The notes below the pieces were generated by a model that worked only from the letters and a program-made list of their open reading frames with translations, had not been told where the DNA came from and did not search any database. DNA of 64,000 nucleotides. Source: Actinomycetes bacterium. Lineage in GTDB: Bacteria; Actinomycetota; Acidimicrobiia; Acidimicrobiales; RAAP-2. Location: contig JAKADK010000002.1 of the NCBI GenBank assembly GCA_021820665.1, forward strand, positions 44,277 to 108,276, in the 5' to 3' direction. Shown here one piece after another: positions 37,775 through 46,259 of this stretch (positions within the stretch are counted from its first letter, which is position 1; every line of letters starts with the position of its first letter). A program made the translations under genes and the position numbers.

Positions 37775-39093
37775 CACTCCCCCTTCCGGCACCCCTTCCC
37801 GGTCGCGCCCGTCGAACCCCGGGGACCGGCACCCCGGGCTCCCTCCCGCCACTGTAGGTCGGCCGGGCGGGCAGGGGACCGGACCGCCATGATGACCAGG
37901 CAACCGGCAGCCAGGACGGCAAGGCCGCCCAGGAGGGCTGGATAGCCGGCGAAGACGGTCAGCTCCGACAGCACCACGGGGAGGGCGAAGCCGACGTAGG
38001 TGAGGGCGTAGTACACCGCCGTCAGGCTGGCGAGCGCACCGGGGGTGGCCAGCCGCTGGACCTCCAGGAGACCGGAGACGAGGCACAGCCCGTAGCCGGC
38101 GCCGAGCACCACGGCGGCCACGAGGACGAGCACCGGGCTCGTCCTGGCCGCGGCGAGGGCCGCCAAGGCCATGCCGAGGACGATCGCCGCCATCCCCACC
38201 ACGCCTCCCCGCACGCTGTCGGCCCGGTCGAGACGGCGGGCGAGCGGTTGGACGGCGACACCGACGCCCAGCGTCACCCCGGCCACGGCGCCGGCGAAGG
38301 CGACACCGTACCCGGTGGTGTGGCCGGCCACCACGGTGGGGAGGACGGCGAAGGCCACGGCAGGAGCACCGAACACCCACGGGGCCAGGGGGACGACCAC
38401 CGAGACGAACCTCGGGTGCCGGGCCAGGGGGACACGGAGCCGGGACCAGGCGTTCGGCAGGTTCCGGCTGGCCGGAGGAGCCGTCTCGGTGACCCACCAC
38501 AGGCCAGGGGCCACCAGGGCCATCACCGCCAGATGCGGCAGGTAGGCCACCACGAGGGGGTCCGGGCTCCACTGGGCGAGCAGCCCCGCCACGACGGGAC
38601 CGAGACCGAACCCGGCCGAGAGGGCGATCGCCGCACGCCGGGCCCCTCCCTGCTCGCCCACCACCGGGTCGTAGGGGGGCACCGACAGCTCCTTCACCCA
38701 CACGCTCCCCACGGCCAGCGCCACGCCGCTGGCCATCCCGGCCAGGAACCGCCCCAAGTACAGGAACGGCGTGAAGCCGACGCCTCCGATGAGCACGCCG
38801 GTGGCCACCACTGAGAGGATCGCCGCCGGCCGCATGAGCGCGCCCCGTCCGTAGCGGTCCGATGCCGGCCCACCCACGAGCAGCGCCGGCACGAGGCCGA
38901 GGGCGTAGATCCCGAACAGGGCCTGATCGGTTCCGACCGAGAGACCCTGGTGCTGGTGGTAGGCGATCAACAGCGACGCGAACTGGTTGGCGCCCCACCC
39001 CACCCCGAACATGGCAGCGGCCACCGCCCGCCACCCGGGGGTGCGAGAGGTTCGCCGACCCGGGGAGCGGCCGCCCCCCACCCTCTGTGGCAC
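37774..39093 (-). CDS. major facilitator superfamily transporter
   Basis: Protein of 439 residues with about 12 transmembrane helices. The MFS motif after TM2 (GGPASDRYGRGALMRPAAIL) and repeated 'G-R/K' loop are present, with a long Val/Ala/Leu-rich body. GTG at 39093 is chosen because it lies 9 bp after the methyltransferase stop; a GTG at 39081 is the alternative. Substrate unknown. Its overlap with the flavoprotein gene downstream and close spacing with the methyltransferase upstream indicate an operon. Confidence 0.78.
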   Translation of the reverse strand: MPQRVGGGRSPGRRTSRTPGWRAVAAAMFGVGWGANQFASLLIAYHQHQGLSVGTDQALFGIYALGLVPALLVGGPASDRYGRGALMRPAAILSVVATGVLIGGVGFTPFLYLGRFLAGMASGVALAVGSVWVKELSVPPYDPVVGEQGGARRAAIALSAGFGLGPVVAGLLAQWSPDPLVVAYLPHLAVMALVAPGLWWVTETAPPASRNLPNAWSRLRVPLARHPRFVSVVVPLAPWVFGAPAVAFAVLPTVVAGHTTGYGVAFAGAVAGVTLGVGVAVQPLARRLDRADSVRGGVVGMAAIVLGMALAALAAARTSPVLVLVAAVVLGAGYGLCLVSGLLEVQRLATPGALASLTAVYYALTYVGFALPVVLSELTVFAGYPALLGGLAVLAAGCLVIMAVRSPARPADLQWREGARGAGPRGSTGATGKGCRKGE

Positions 39094-39101
39094 GGACCTG
39101 G

Positions 39102-39833
39102 TCAGGTCGGCTGGGGGACGCGGCACCCCCCGTAGATCACCGAGTCCAGGTGCTTCCAGAAGACGTCGACCGCCTGGAAGCCGGCAGCGCGCAGGTAGCC
39201 GAGCTGGCGATCCAGCGGTGCGATGTAGCGGATGTGGTTCTCCCAGCGAGCCTGCTCGTCGGGGGTCCGGTGGGCGGCCTTGGCCGCGGCGCCGGGATCG
39301 GCCCGGTCGGCGGCGCGCCGCCAGGCCGCCGCCACGATCGGGTCGTCGGCGCTCACCGGATCGAAGTTGAGGTACCAGCCGCCCGGCGCCAGGTGGGCGT
39401 GGATCTCGGCGAAGAGGGTCGCCTTCCGCTCGTCGGGGACGTGGTGGACGCACTGCGAGCTCACCACGGCGTCGAAGCTGTCGGGCAGGGTACCCGCCCA
39501 GGGATCGGTGATCATGTCGAAGGCGACGTAGCGGTACCGGCCGTCGTAGGGGGCCATGGCGCGAGCCCCCTCGGCCATCATCTGGTCGGAGAAGTCGGCG
39601 AGGACGGCCTCGGCTCTGGGGTAGCTGCCGAGAACGGCCCGTGCCGCCGCGCCCGTCCCGGCCCCAAGATCGAGGAACGTGAACGGCTCGTCGGGCCCGA
39701 ACGGGAGGAGATCGGCCATGAGCTGCCGCTGGGCGGCGCGTGCGGCCTCTCGCTCCCCCTCGACCGCCACCCACTTCTCGACGGCGTCCCGGGACTGCCA
39801 CACCGCCGCGTTCTGGTCGTCACCCGTGGTCAT
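39102..39833 (-). CDS. class I SAM-dependent methyltransferase
   Basis: Protein of 243 residues: motif I FTFLDLGAGTGAAARAVL, post-motif DFSDQMMAEGARAM, motif IV SFDAVVSSQCVHHVPDE, and motif VI HLAPGGWYLNFDPVSAD. It resembles small-molecule or lipid methyltransferases of the ubiquinone/cyclopropane group without a specific match. Sits in the operon between the TetR regulator (9 bp before its start) and an MFS transporter (9 bp after its end). Confidence 0.78.
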   Translation of the reverse strand: MTTGDDQNAAVWQSRDAVEKWVAVEGEREAARAAQRQLMADLLPFGPDEPFTFLDLGAGTGAAARAVLGSYPRAEAVLADFSDQMMAEGARAMAPYDGRYRYVAFDMITDPWAGTLPDSFDAVVSSQCVHHVPDERKATLFAEIHAHLAPGGWYLNFDPVSADDPIVAAAWRRAADRADPGAAAKAAHRTPDEQARWENHIRYIAPLDRQLGYLRAAGFQAVDVFWKHLDSVIYGGCRVPQPT

Positions 39834-39842
39834 GCGACGACG

Positions 39843-40457
39843 CTAGCCAACCGATCGGGCGAGCCGGTCCGGGTGCTGGGCCGGGTCGCCGCTCACCCCG
39901 GCCACGAGCAGGTCGGTCAGGTGGTCGACGAACCCGCCGTCCAGCGCGCCCGGATCCATCCTCGCCCGGTGGAAGACGGTGGCCACGGCGAGGTCGCACA
40001 CGAGGGCGACGTCGAGGTCGCTCCTGGCCTCACCCCGGCGGCGGGCGCGGTCCAGGAGATGGGTAGCCACCTCCTGGCGCCGGGCGAGCACCACCGAGTC
40101 GAACGTCTCACGGAGCTGCGGATTGCGATCGGCCTCGGCCGAGAGCGCTTCGAGCACGCGACCGAGCGGCGAGCACGCCAGGGCGACCAGGCCCGCCACC
40201 AGCTCCCGGGTGTCCCCCCGCAGGCTGCCGGTATCGGGCTCGGCTACCATCCCCAGCGCGGCGTCGTGGACCGCCTCGACCACCAGCTCCGCCTTCGACG
40301 ACCACCAGCGGTAGACGGTGCCTTTCCCCACGCCGGCCCGAGCCGCCACCGCCTCGATGCTGAGCGCCGGGTACCCGACCTCGCTCAGCAGATGGATGGT
40401 GGCGTCGAGGATGGCACGGTGCGATGCCGCGCTCCGGGGCCGGCCCGGCCGTGTCAC
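39843..40457 (-). CDS. TetR family transcriptional regulator
   Basis: Protein of 204 residues. N-terminal helix-turn-helix SHRAILDATIHLLSEVGYPA, LSIEAVAARAGVGKGTVYRW; helical ligand-binding C-terminal domain. GTG at 40457 overlaps the stop of the upstream efflux-pump gene (GTGA). A TetR inside the operon it controls, together with the 15-bp palindrome at 42215-42229 before the first gene, suggests autorepression of the whole operon, relieved by the pump's substrate. Confidence 0.88.
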   Translation of the reverse strand: MTRPGRPRSAASHRAILDATIHLLSEVGYPALSIEAVAARAGVGKGTVYRWWSSKAELVVEAVHDAALGMVAEPDTGSLRGDTRELVAGLVALACSPLGRVLEALSAEADRNPQLRETFDSVVLARRQEVATHLLDRARRRGEARSDLDVALVCDLAVATVFHRARMDPGALDGGFVDHLTDLLVAGVSGDPAQHPDRLARSVG

Positions 40458-42142
40458 CGCCCGTCCTCCGGACGATCCGGACCCGGTGACGCCGGCGATC
40501 CCGGCACCGGGGCGAGCACGGAGTCCTCGGTGGCGTCGGTGCCGACTCCCGGCCCCGCAGTGGAGCGGGACGCGGCCTTCCCGTCAACAGGTCCGTCGAC
40601 AGGTCCGTCGAGACGTCCTTCGCCGGGCACGGGCCGTGCCCGGGCCGGCAGGAACACGGCGGCCACGACGATGCCGGCGACGGCGACCGCCATCCCCACG
40701 ACGTCGGCGAAGTTCACACCGGTGACGAAGGACTCTTTCGCCACCCGGGCGAAGGCCGCTCCCGCCGATCCACCGACGTGGGCGGCGATCGCCAGCGCCG
40801 CGCCCAGGGAGGCGCTGGCCTCCCGGGCGATGGCGGCAGGCAGGTGGGCCTGGGCGACGTGCTGGTCCACGAGCGTCCGGTAGCGCTGGTCGAGCAGGCT
40901 CCCGAGCACGGCCACGCCGAGAGCGCCCCCGACCTGGATCGTGGTTCCGTTCATGGCCGAACCGACGCCGGCCTCCTCGCGGGGCAGCGAGCCCATGATC
41001 GACTCGGTGGCCGGTGCCATGGTGAAGCCCATCCCGGTCCCGAGCACGAGGATGGCGACGAAGACCGGCGCGTAGCCCGAAGCGATCGAGAGGTGGGTCA
41101 GCAGACCGAGCCCCACCGCCACCAGACCCAGACCGCTCCCCACCACCCACTTCGTGCCGATGCGACGGACGATCGCCGACGAGACCGGTGCGCCGATGCC
41201 GAGCATGACCGCCACCGGGGCGATCCTGATCCCCGCCTGGAGGGCGGTGAAGCCCAGGACCGACTGGAGGTACTGGGTGAGGAGGAACATCGCCCCGAAG
41301 AGGGAGAAGAACACCAGGGTGACGGAGACGCTGGCTGCCGAGAACCGGGCATTGCGGAAGAACTCCATGCGGAACATCGGATGGTCGCAGTGCAGCTCCC
41401 ACAACACGAAGGCCACGAGCACGGCGACCCCGCCGAACAGGCCGAGCAGGACCGATCCGCTCGACCACCCGTCGACCGGGGCCTCGATGATCCCGTAGAG
41501 CAACGCACCGAGGCCCACGATCGACAGCCCCGCGCCGAAGGGATCGGAGCGGCGGGCGGCAGGGTCCGACGACTCGGGGATCAAGAACGCGATCGACACC
41601 AGACCGACGGCGACGATCGGCACGTTCACGAGGAAGACCGATCCCCACCAGAAGTGGGCAAGGAGCCACCCCCCGATGATGGGGCCGATGGCGATGCCAA
41701 GGCCCGACGTGCCCGACCAGATCCCGATGGCCTTCGCCCGCTCGTTCGGCCCGGTGAAGACGTTGGTGAGGATCGAAAGGGTGGAGGGCATGACGAACGC
41801 GCCGCCCACGCCCATCAGGCAGCGAAAGAAGATCAGCTCGTCGGCGGAGTGGGAGAACGCCGAGAGGCCCGAGCCCAGGCCGAAGAGGGCAAGGCCGCCG
41901 AAGAGCGCCTTGCGGCGCCCGAACCGGTCGCCCAGGCTCCCGGCGGTGATCTCCAGTCCGGCGAAGACGACCGTGTAGGCGTCCACGATCCACTGGAGCT
42001 GGCTGGAGGAGGCGTGCAGGTCCCGCACCAGCGTCGGTAGCGCGACGTTCAAGATGGTGTTGTCCAGGCTGACCACCAGCAGGCTGATGCAGAGGACGGC
42101 CAGCACTGCCCATCTCTCCCGGTGCACTCGGTTCTCGTCCAT
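40454..42142 (-). CDS. DHA2-family multidrug efflux MFS (EmrB/QacA type)
   Basis: Protein of 562 residues with about 14 transmembrane helices. DHA2 motifs: DNTILNVALPTLVRDLHASS (motif D1), ITAGSLGDRFGRRKALFGGL (motif A), and the 14-helix EmrB/QacA length. It is proton-driven and exports hydrophobic compounds. The start ATG at 42142 is 73 bp from the candidate TetR operator. A 60-residue Pro/Ala/Gly/Asp-rich cytoplasmic tail follows helix 14, including the repeated GPVDGPVDG from a 12-bp tandem duplication. First gene of the five-gene operon. Confidence 0.88.
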   Translation of the reverse strand: MDENRVHRERWAVLAVLCISLLVVSLDNTILNVALPTLVRDLHASSSQLQWIVDAYTVVFAGLEITAGSLGDRFGRRKALFGGLALFGLGSGLSAFSHSADELIFFRCLMGVGGAFVMPSTLSILTNVFTGPNERAKAIGIWSGTSGLGIAIGPIIGGWLLAHFWWGSVFLVNVPIVAVGLVSIAFLIPESSDPAARRSDPFGAGLSIVGLGALLYGIIEAPVDGWSSGSVLLGLFGGVAVLVAFVLWELHCDHPMFRMEFFRNARFSAASVSVTLVFFSLFGAMFLLTQYLQSVLGFTALQAGIRIAPVAVMLGIGAPVSSAIVRRIGTKWVVGSGLGLVAVGLGLLTHLSIASGYAPVFVAILVLGTGMGFTMAPATESIMGSLPREEAGVGSAMNGTTIQVGGALGVAVLGSLLDQRYRTLVDQHVAQAHLPAAIAREASASLGAALAIAAHVGGSAGAAFARVAKESFVTGVNFADVVGMAVAVAGIVVAAVFLPARARPVPGEGRLDGPVDGPVDGKAASRSTAGPGVGTDATEDSVLAPVPGSPASPGPDRPEDGR

Positions 42143-42214
42143 CGGCTTCCCTTCGCTCGATCGGCTTCGTCCCTGCCGTCCCCCGGCAGAGGCGATCGGT
42201 TCTTTACTTACGAT

Positions 42215-42229
42215 ACGAGTCCGACTCGT
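42215..42229. promoter_or_regulatory. 15-bp palindrome, candidate TetR operator
   Basis: ACGAGTC-C-GACTCGT, perfect 7-bp arms with a 1-bp centre, in the AT-richer promoter stretch (tttacttacgat upstream, tttagaaagt downstream) 73 bp before the efflux-pump start. Typical size and position for a TetR site. Confidence 0.7.
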
Positions 42230-42771
42230 TTAGAAAGTCACTGTAGCGAGCCACGCCAAGGGCCGCAACCGAGCCACCCCGGACCGGCGCGAGCGGCCGG
42301 CGACTCGGGCCCTGCGCCCCGGGGCGTGAGCCCGAGCGGGAGCTCTGCGACGGCACTGGCACGAGCGGGAGCCCTGCGACGCCCACGGCATCGGGTCTAC
42401 AGGCGCTACCGCCGGAACCCGGCTCGCCCAAGCGCTCGACGGCGAAGTGCTCCACGACGGCAACTGGTCCGTCGTCGCACGAAGCTCGTGGTGACCCCGT
42501 GGTGAGCCCGTGGTGAACCTCGAACCCGTTGCCGTCGTGGCCGTACCCCCGGTCGTACCGGTCGACAATGGTTGGGACGCGACGAGAAACCGGGCCACAG
42601 CCGGCACCTGGGGGCAGGCTCCCGACCAACTCGAGCGGAGGCATTCCCCCGGTCCCCCGCGGGAGGACCCGGCACGCCGGGGGCGGAGGGGATAGGGTCG
42701 ACACCATCCGGCAGCGTCCCTCGGGGACACAACACGGTCGGTCACGACACGCAAGGGGGAAGGCAGAAGAC
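42230..42771. other. 542-bp gene-free gap with 11-bp direct repeats
   Basis: No convincing gene on either strand; long open frames here have no family similarity and arise from high GC. It contains three 11-bp direct repeats CGTGGTGANCC at 42487-42519 (cgtggtgaccc, cgtggtgagcc, cgtggtgaacc), one helical turn apart, about 250 bp before the esterase gene. The AAGGGGGAAGG near 42752 is the esterase ribosome-binding site. Confidence 0.5.
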
Positions 42772-44574
42772 ATGCGTAACGAACCAATGGCCGCGGGCAC
42801 CGAGGCTGAGGCCCGCGAGCCACGACATCACGGCTGGTACCGACAGTTCGCCCGGCGATGCATCACACGGGCGACCGTTGGCGTCACCCTCGCTGCCGCG
42901 CTGGTCACCGGGTTCCTCGGGGCCGGCATCGGGGCCGCGTCCGCCACCACGGCGACAACCGCGACCACCGCGACCCCGGGGGCCTACTTCTCGACCCCGG
43001 GGTACTACCTCGCCCTCGGCGACTCGGTGGCGTTCGGGTACCGACCGCCCCAGGTCACCACCACCGCCCAGTACGCGAACGCCGACAACTTCGTGGGCTA
43101 TCCGACCGACGTGGCAGCGGCAGAGAACCTGGTCCTGGTGAACGCCTCCTGCCCCGGGGAGACGACGGCGTCGATGCTCTCTGCGACCGCCCAGTCCAAC
43201 GGATGCGAGAACAGCTACAACCCCAGCTCGTCGACGAATCCCGTGCCAGGTGGGTACCGGACCACCTCCCCGCTGCATGTTTCCTACACCGGGTCCCAGA
43301 TCGCCTTCGCCGAGCAGTTCTTGAAGGCCCACCCCACGACCCGGCTCATCACCCTGGACATCGGGGCCAACGACGCCTTCATCTGCGAGGCGACCCCTGG
43401 GACCAAGAACTGCACGACCTCGACCGCCCTGGCGAACCTCGCGACACAGATCGACACCAACCTCACCACGATCTACAAGGACCTGCGGGGGACGGGCTAC
43501 ACGGGGCCGATCGTGACCCTCGACTACTACTCGACCGACTACGCCAGCACGGCGGGGGACGAGGGCACCCAGTACCTCAACGCCGTCATCAACAAGCCGA
43601 GCACGTCGGTCAACCCTCCGGTGATCACCGCCAACGGGTATGCCGCGTTCGAGACGCCGTCCTCCGCCTTCGGCGGGAGCACGTGCGCGGCGGGGCTCCT
43701 CGTGAAGCTGCCCAACGGCACGTGCAACGTCCATCCGACCCTCTATGGCCACCGGCTCCTCGCCCAGGCCATCGAGCAGGCATTGACATCGGCAAAGGTC
43801 TCGGTGGCCAACCCGCCCGGCTACCGGATGGCCGCCGCTGACGGGGGCATGTTCGCCTTCGGGGGGAGCGCCTTCGACGGGTCCGGTGCGGGGTCCAGCG
43901 CCACGGCCACCTCCAAGGTGGTGGGCGTCGCCGAGGTGCCCGGAGGCGGAGGGTACTGGATGGTGACGGCAGCAGGGACCGTGCTCCCCTTCGGGGACGC
44001 CGCGACCTTCCCCACCCTCCCGGCCAGCGTGCTCGGGTCTCCGGTGGTCGGCATCGCCGCCACCCCCGAGGGACAGGGCTACTGGCTCGTCACGTCAAAC
44101 GGTGGGGTGTTCTCCTTCGGCGACGCCGGCTTCTACGGCTCCATGGGCGGCAAGCCGCTGAACAAGCCCATCGTCGGCATCGCCGCCGCACCCTACGGCG
44201 GGGGTTACTGGGAGGTGGCGGCCGACGGAGGCATCTTCGCCTTCGGCGACGCCCAGTTCTACGGGTCGATGGGCGGTAAGCCGCTGAACAAGCCCATCGT
44301 CGGCATCGCCGCCACCCCTGACGGCGGTGGTTACTGGGAGGTGGCGGCCGACGGAGGCATCTTCGCCTTCGGCGACGCCGGCTTCTACGGCTCCATGGGC
44401 GGCAAGCCGCTGAACAAGCCCATCGTCGGCATCGCCGCCACCCCTGACAGCGGGGGTTACTGGGAGGTGGCGGCCGACGGAGGCATCTTCGCCTTCGGCG
44501 ACGCCCAGTTCGACGGGTCGATGGGCGGCAAGCCGCTGGACGAGCCGGTCGTGGGGATGGCCGCCACCGGCTGA
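42772..44574 (+). CDS. secreted SGNH/GDSL esterase with C-terminal GxYW/FGDA repeats
   Basis: Protein of 600 residues from ATG 42772 (AAGGGGGAAGG upstream). N-terminal signal peptide: RRCITRATVGVTLAAALVTG followed by AGIGAASAT. Hydrolase blocks: YLALGDSVAFGY (block I, Ser nucleophile), LDIGANDAF (block III, oxyanion Asn), and HPTLYGHRLL (block V, catalytic His). From about residue 345 there are repeats of the type DGGIFAFGDAQFYGSMGGKP, LNKPIVGIAATPDGGGYWEV, 42 residues each, four of them near-identical. Such repeats are widespread in secreted proteins of Acidimicrobiia and probably form a beta-propeller or cell-surface/carbohydrate-binding module. The enzyme likely cleaves lipids or acetylated polymers outside the cell. 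Confidence 0.85.
   Translation: MRNEPMAAGTEAEAREPRHHGWYRQFARRCITRATVGVTLAAALVTGFLGAGIGAASATTATTATTATPGAYFSTPGYYLALGDSVAFGYRPPQVTTTAQYANADNFVGYPTDVAAAENLVLVNASCPGETTASMLSATAQSNGCENSYNPSSSTNPVPGGYRTTSPLHVSYTGSQIAFAEQFLKAHPTTRLITLDIGANDAFICEATPGTKNCTTSTALANLATQIDTNLTTIYKDLRGTGYTGPIVTLDYYSTDYASTAGDEGTQYLNAVINKPSTSVNPPVITANGYAAFETPSSAFGGSTCAAGLLVKLPNGTCNVHPTLYGHRLLAQAIEQALTSAKVSVANPPGYRMAAADGGMFAFGGSAFDGSGAGSSATATSKVVGVAEVPGGGGYWMVTAAGTVLPFGDAATFPTLPASVLGSPVVGIAATPEGQGYWLVTSNGGVFSFGDAGFYGSMGGKPLNKPIVGIAAAPYGGGYWEVAADGGIFAFGDAQFYGSMGGKPLNKPIVGIAATPDGGGYWEVAADGGIFAFGDAGFYGSMGGKPLNKPIVGIAATPDSGGYWEVAADGGIFAFGDAQFDGSMGGKPLDEPVVGMAATG
44098..44574. repeat. 126-bp near-identical tandem repeats
   Basis: Copies start at 44098, 44224, 44350 and 44476 (the last one truncated by the stop). 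The spacing of the shared caagccgctgaacaagccc core is exactly 126 bp. Very low divergence between copies suggests recent duplication or gene conversion. Confidence 0.9.
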
Positions 44575-44582
44575 GCCCGCGA

Positions 44583-44633
44583 GCAACAGCCCCGTCCGCC
44601 CCGGTCAACAGCCTGGGCGGACGGGGCTGTTGC
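44583..44633. terminator. strong hairpin terminator after esterase gene
   Basis: Perfect 19-bp stem: GCAACAGCCCCGTCCGCCC (44583-44601) and its exact reverse complement (44615-44633), 13-base loop, starting 8 bp after the stop codon. No T-tract, typical for high-GC DNA. Confidence 0.88.
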
Positions 44634-45094
44634 GCGTCTCGACGCCGAGCTCTCGTTGCCGTTGGCGCGCCAACCCTGCGCGTCGATCTCCCCCGGAGCC
44701 GACAGGGTGGGGCTCGGACGCTCGGGCCGTGATGCGTCGCAGGCCGACCACCATCCGCAGCGCCACCCACGTCCCGCCGCTCGACGGTCCCACCGGCGCG
44801 ATGGGCTCACGTCTGGCCCGTGCCCCCGCTGCGGCCACCGCGTCGCCCGCCGGCCGGACCGGCATGCCACGGCGGGGCAGGCTGCGCGAGATGGGACTGC
44901 ACGGGACGACCACCGATCACGTGGTGGCAGACGGGCAATAGAGCGGTAATAGATATGACCTCTTACCTAGAGCGTGGTTCCGGGGTATCATGGTGTCCGT
45001 AGGGCAGTAACAGAGGAACGGATCGCACACGGCCGAGGGCTGGAGCAGCGCTTGGGTGCCCGGCGCACGCGTCCCGGATCACCGAAGGAGGCCG
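44634..45094. promoter_or_regulatory. 461-bp upstream region of the FadR gene with candidate operator
   Basis: No convincing gene. The 3' part (44935-45010) is AT-richer and contains GATATGACCTCT at 44952-44963, a one-mismatch copy of the GGTATGACCTCT element shared by four promoter regions in the last 20 kb. It lies 132 bp before the FadR start, so the regulator probably controls itself. Confidence 0.55.
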
Positions 45095-45814
45095 ATGGAC
45101 CCGCTGTGGCGCCCGATCAAGGAGGCCGGCAGCCTCACCGACCGCATTGTCACTCGCATCGAAGAGCTCATCGCCGCCGAGCAGCTGGAACCGGGCGAGC
45201 GGCTCCCGGCGGAGCGCGAGATGGCGAGGCTCCTGGGAGTGAGCCGGCCGGCGCTCCGGGAAGCCGTCAAGACGCTCGAGGCGCACGGCCGGGTCGTGGT
45301 CAAGCACGGCCAGGGCGTGTTCGTCGGACACGGCGAGGAGGACGCCGTTCGTGCCCGCCTCGCCCACCTCGAGGTTTCCCTGGAGGAGCTGTTCGCCATG
45401 CGCCAGGTCCTCGAGGTACCGGCCGCCGCATGGGCGGCCACCAACGCCACCCCCGAGGAGCTGGAGTCACTGCGCCACGCCTTCGAAGCGGAAGAGGAGG
45501 CCCGCCGTGAACCGACCGACTTCGACGCCCTGGGCCGTCTGGACGCCGCCTTCCACCTCCGGATCGTCGAGATGGCAAAGAACCGCTTCCTGCGCCAGAC
45601 GCTGGGCATCCTCCAGGACATGCTGGCCGCCGGGATGGACACCACGCTGGCCATACCCGGTCGGGTCGAGCAGTCGCGCCGCGACCACCGGGTCCTCTTC
45701 GAGGCCATTTCGGCTCGCGACCCCGAGGCCGCCAGCGCTGCCGCCGCTGCCCATATCCTCGGGGCCCGCAAAGCGGCGCTGGACCGCGTCCGCCGGGATG
45801 GCGCGAAGGGGTGA
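45095..45814 (+). CDS. FadR/GntR family transcriptional regulator
   Basis: Protein of 239 residues: N-terminal GntR winged helix (SLTDRIVTRIEELIAAEQLE, PAEREMARLLGVSRPALREA, HGRVVVKHGQGVFV) and a C-terminal all-helical FCD domain (DALGRLDAAFHLRIVEMAKN with the metal-binding Asp/His pattern; SRRDHRVLFEAISARDPEAA). ATG 45095 follows GAAGGAGGCCG. FadR-group regulators bind sites of the form GGT-N3-ACC and respond to sugar acids or carboxylates. It lies immediately before the catabolic operon that carries its likely sites. Confidence 0.9.
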   Translation: MDPLWRPIKEAGSLTDRIVTRIEELIAAEQLEPGERLPAEREMARLLGVSRPALREAVKTLEAHGRVVVKHGQGVFVGHGEEDAVRARLAHLEVSLEELFAMRQVLEVPAAAWAATNATPEELESLRHAFEAEEEARREPTDFDALGRLDAAFHLRIVEMAKNRFLRQTLGILQDMLAAGMDTTLAIPGRVEQSRRDHRVLFEAISARDPEAASAAAAAHILGARKAALDRVRRDGAKG

Positions 45815-45895
45815 CGGGATCGGGAGACGGGGATCACGGCGAGCTGTGGCACCAATGGTTGACGGCCCGGGGTTGGTGGGTTACCGTAGCTGGCA

Positions 45896-45907
45896 AGAGG
45901 TCATACC
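45896..45907 (-). promoter_or_regulatory. GGTATGACCTCT operator copy before the lyase operon
   Basis: On the minus strand GGTATGACCTCT; on the plus strand AGAGGTCATACC. The surrounding AGGT-CAT-ACCT (45898-45908) is a palindrome with the GGT-N3-ACC core. It lies 55 bp before the first lyase gene, in the 148-bp gap after the FadR gene. Confidence 0.65.
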
Positions 45908-45962
45908 TTAAAGGAGAGCATCGTGCGCCCAGTCGATCCGGACCAGCCCGTCGGGAGCCCCT

Positions 45963-46259
45963 ATGGGAGATGAACTGGGATTCCTCGCCCACGAACCCGG
46001 AGACGCCGTCGCTGTCGCCGTGCGCGACGTCGAGCCCGGGACAGCGGCGCTGGCCGTGCTCGGGGCCGACGGACGGCGGGAGATCGCCGTGGCCGAGCCC
46101 ATCCCCCTCGGCCACAAAGTCGCCCTCGTCGACCTGGCGGAGGGCGCGGAGGTCGTCGAGTACGGCCAGCCGATCGGCGTGACCAGGAAGGCGATCGCCG
46201 CCGGCGAGCACGTCCACGTCCACAACCTCAGGAGCACCAAATGGCAAACGCAGCGCTGA
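45963..46259 (+). CDS. SAF-domain small subunit, UxaA N-terminal / SuyA-like
   Basis: Protein of 98 residues consisting of one SAF domain, including EPIPLGHKVALVDLAEGAEV, EYGQPIGVTRKAIAAGEHVH and VHNLRS, the pattern of the altronate-dehydratase N-terminal domain and of the small subunit SuyA of (2R)-sulfolactate sulfo-lyase. Its gene overlaps the large-subunit gene by 19 bp, so the two form one enzyme. The family removes water (or sulfite in SuyAB) from beside a 2-hydroxy acid. Which acid is used here cannot be decided from sequence alone. Confidence 0.82.
   Translation: MGDELGFLAHEPGDAVAVAVRDVEPGTAALAVLGADGRREIAVAEPIPLGHKVALVDLAEGAEVVEYGQPIGVTRKAIAAGEHVHVHNLRSTKWQTQR

Noticed and set aside
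42204..42800. Open frames of about 200 codons in the 542-bp gap
   Set aside because: No recognisable domain, no conserved ribosome-binding site, and overlap with the TetR-type operator and the esterase start.
44098..44574. CRISPR-like array
   Set aside because: The periodicity (126 bp) is a coding repeat in the esterase with no spacers and no cas genes.
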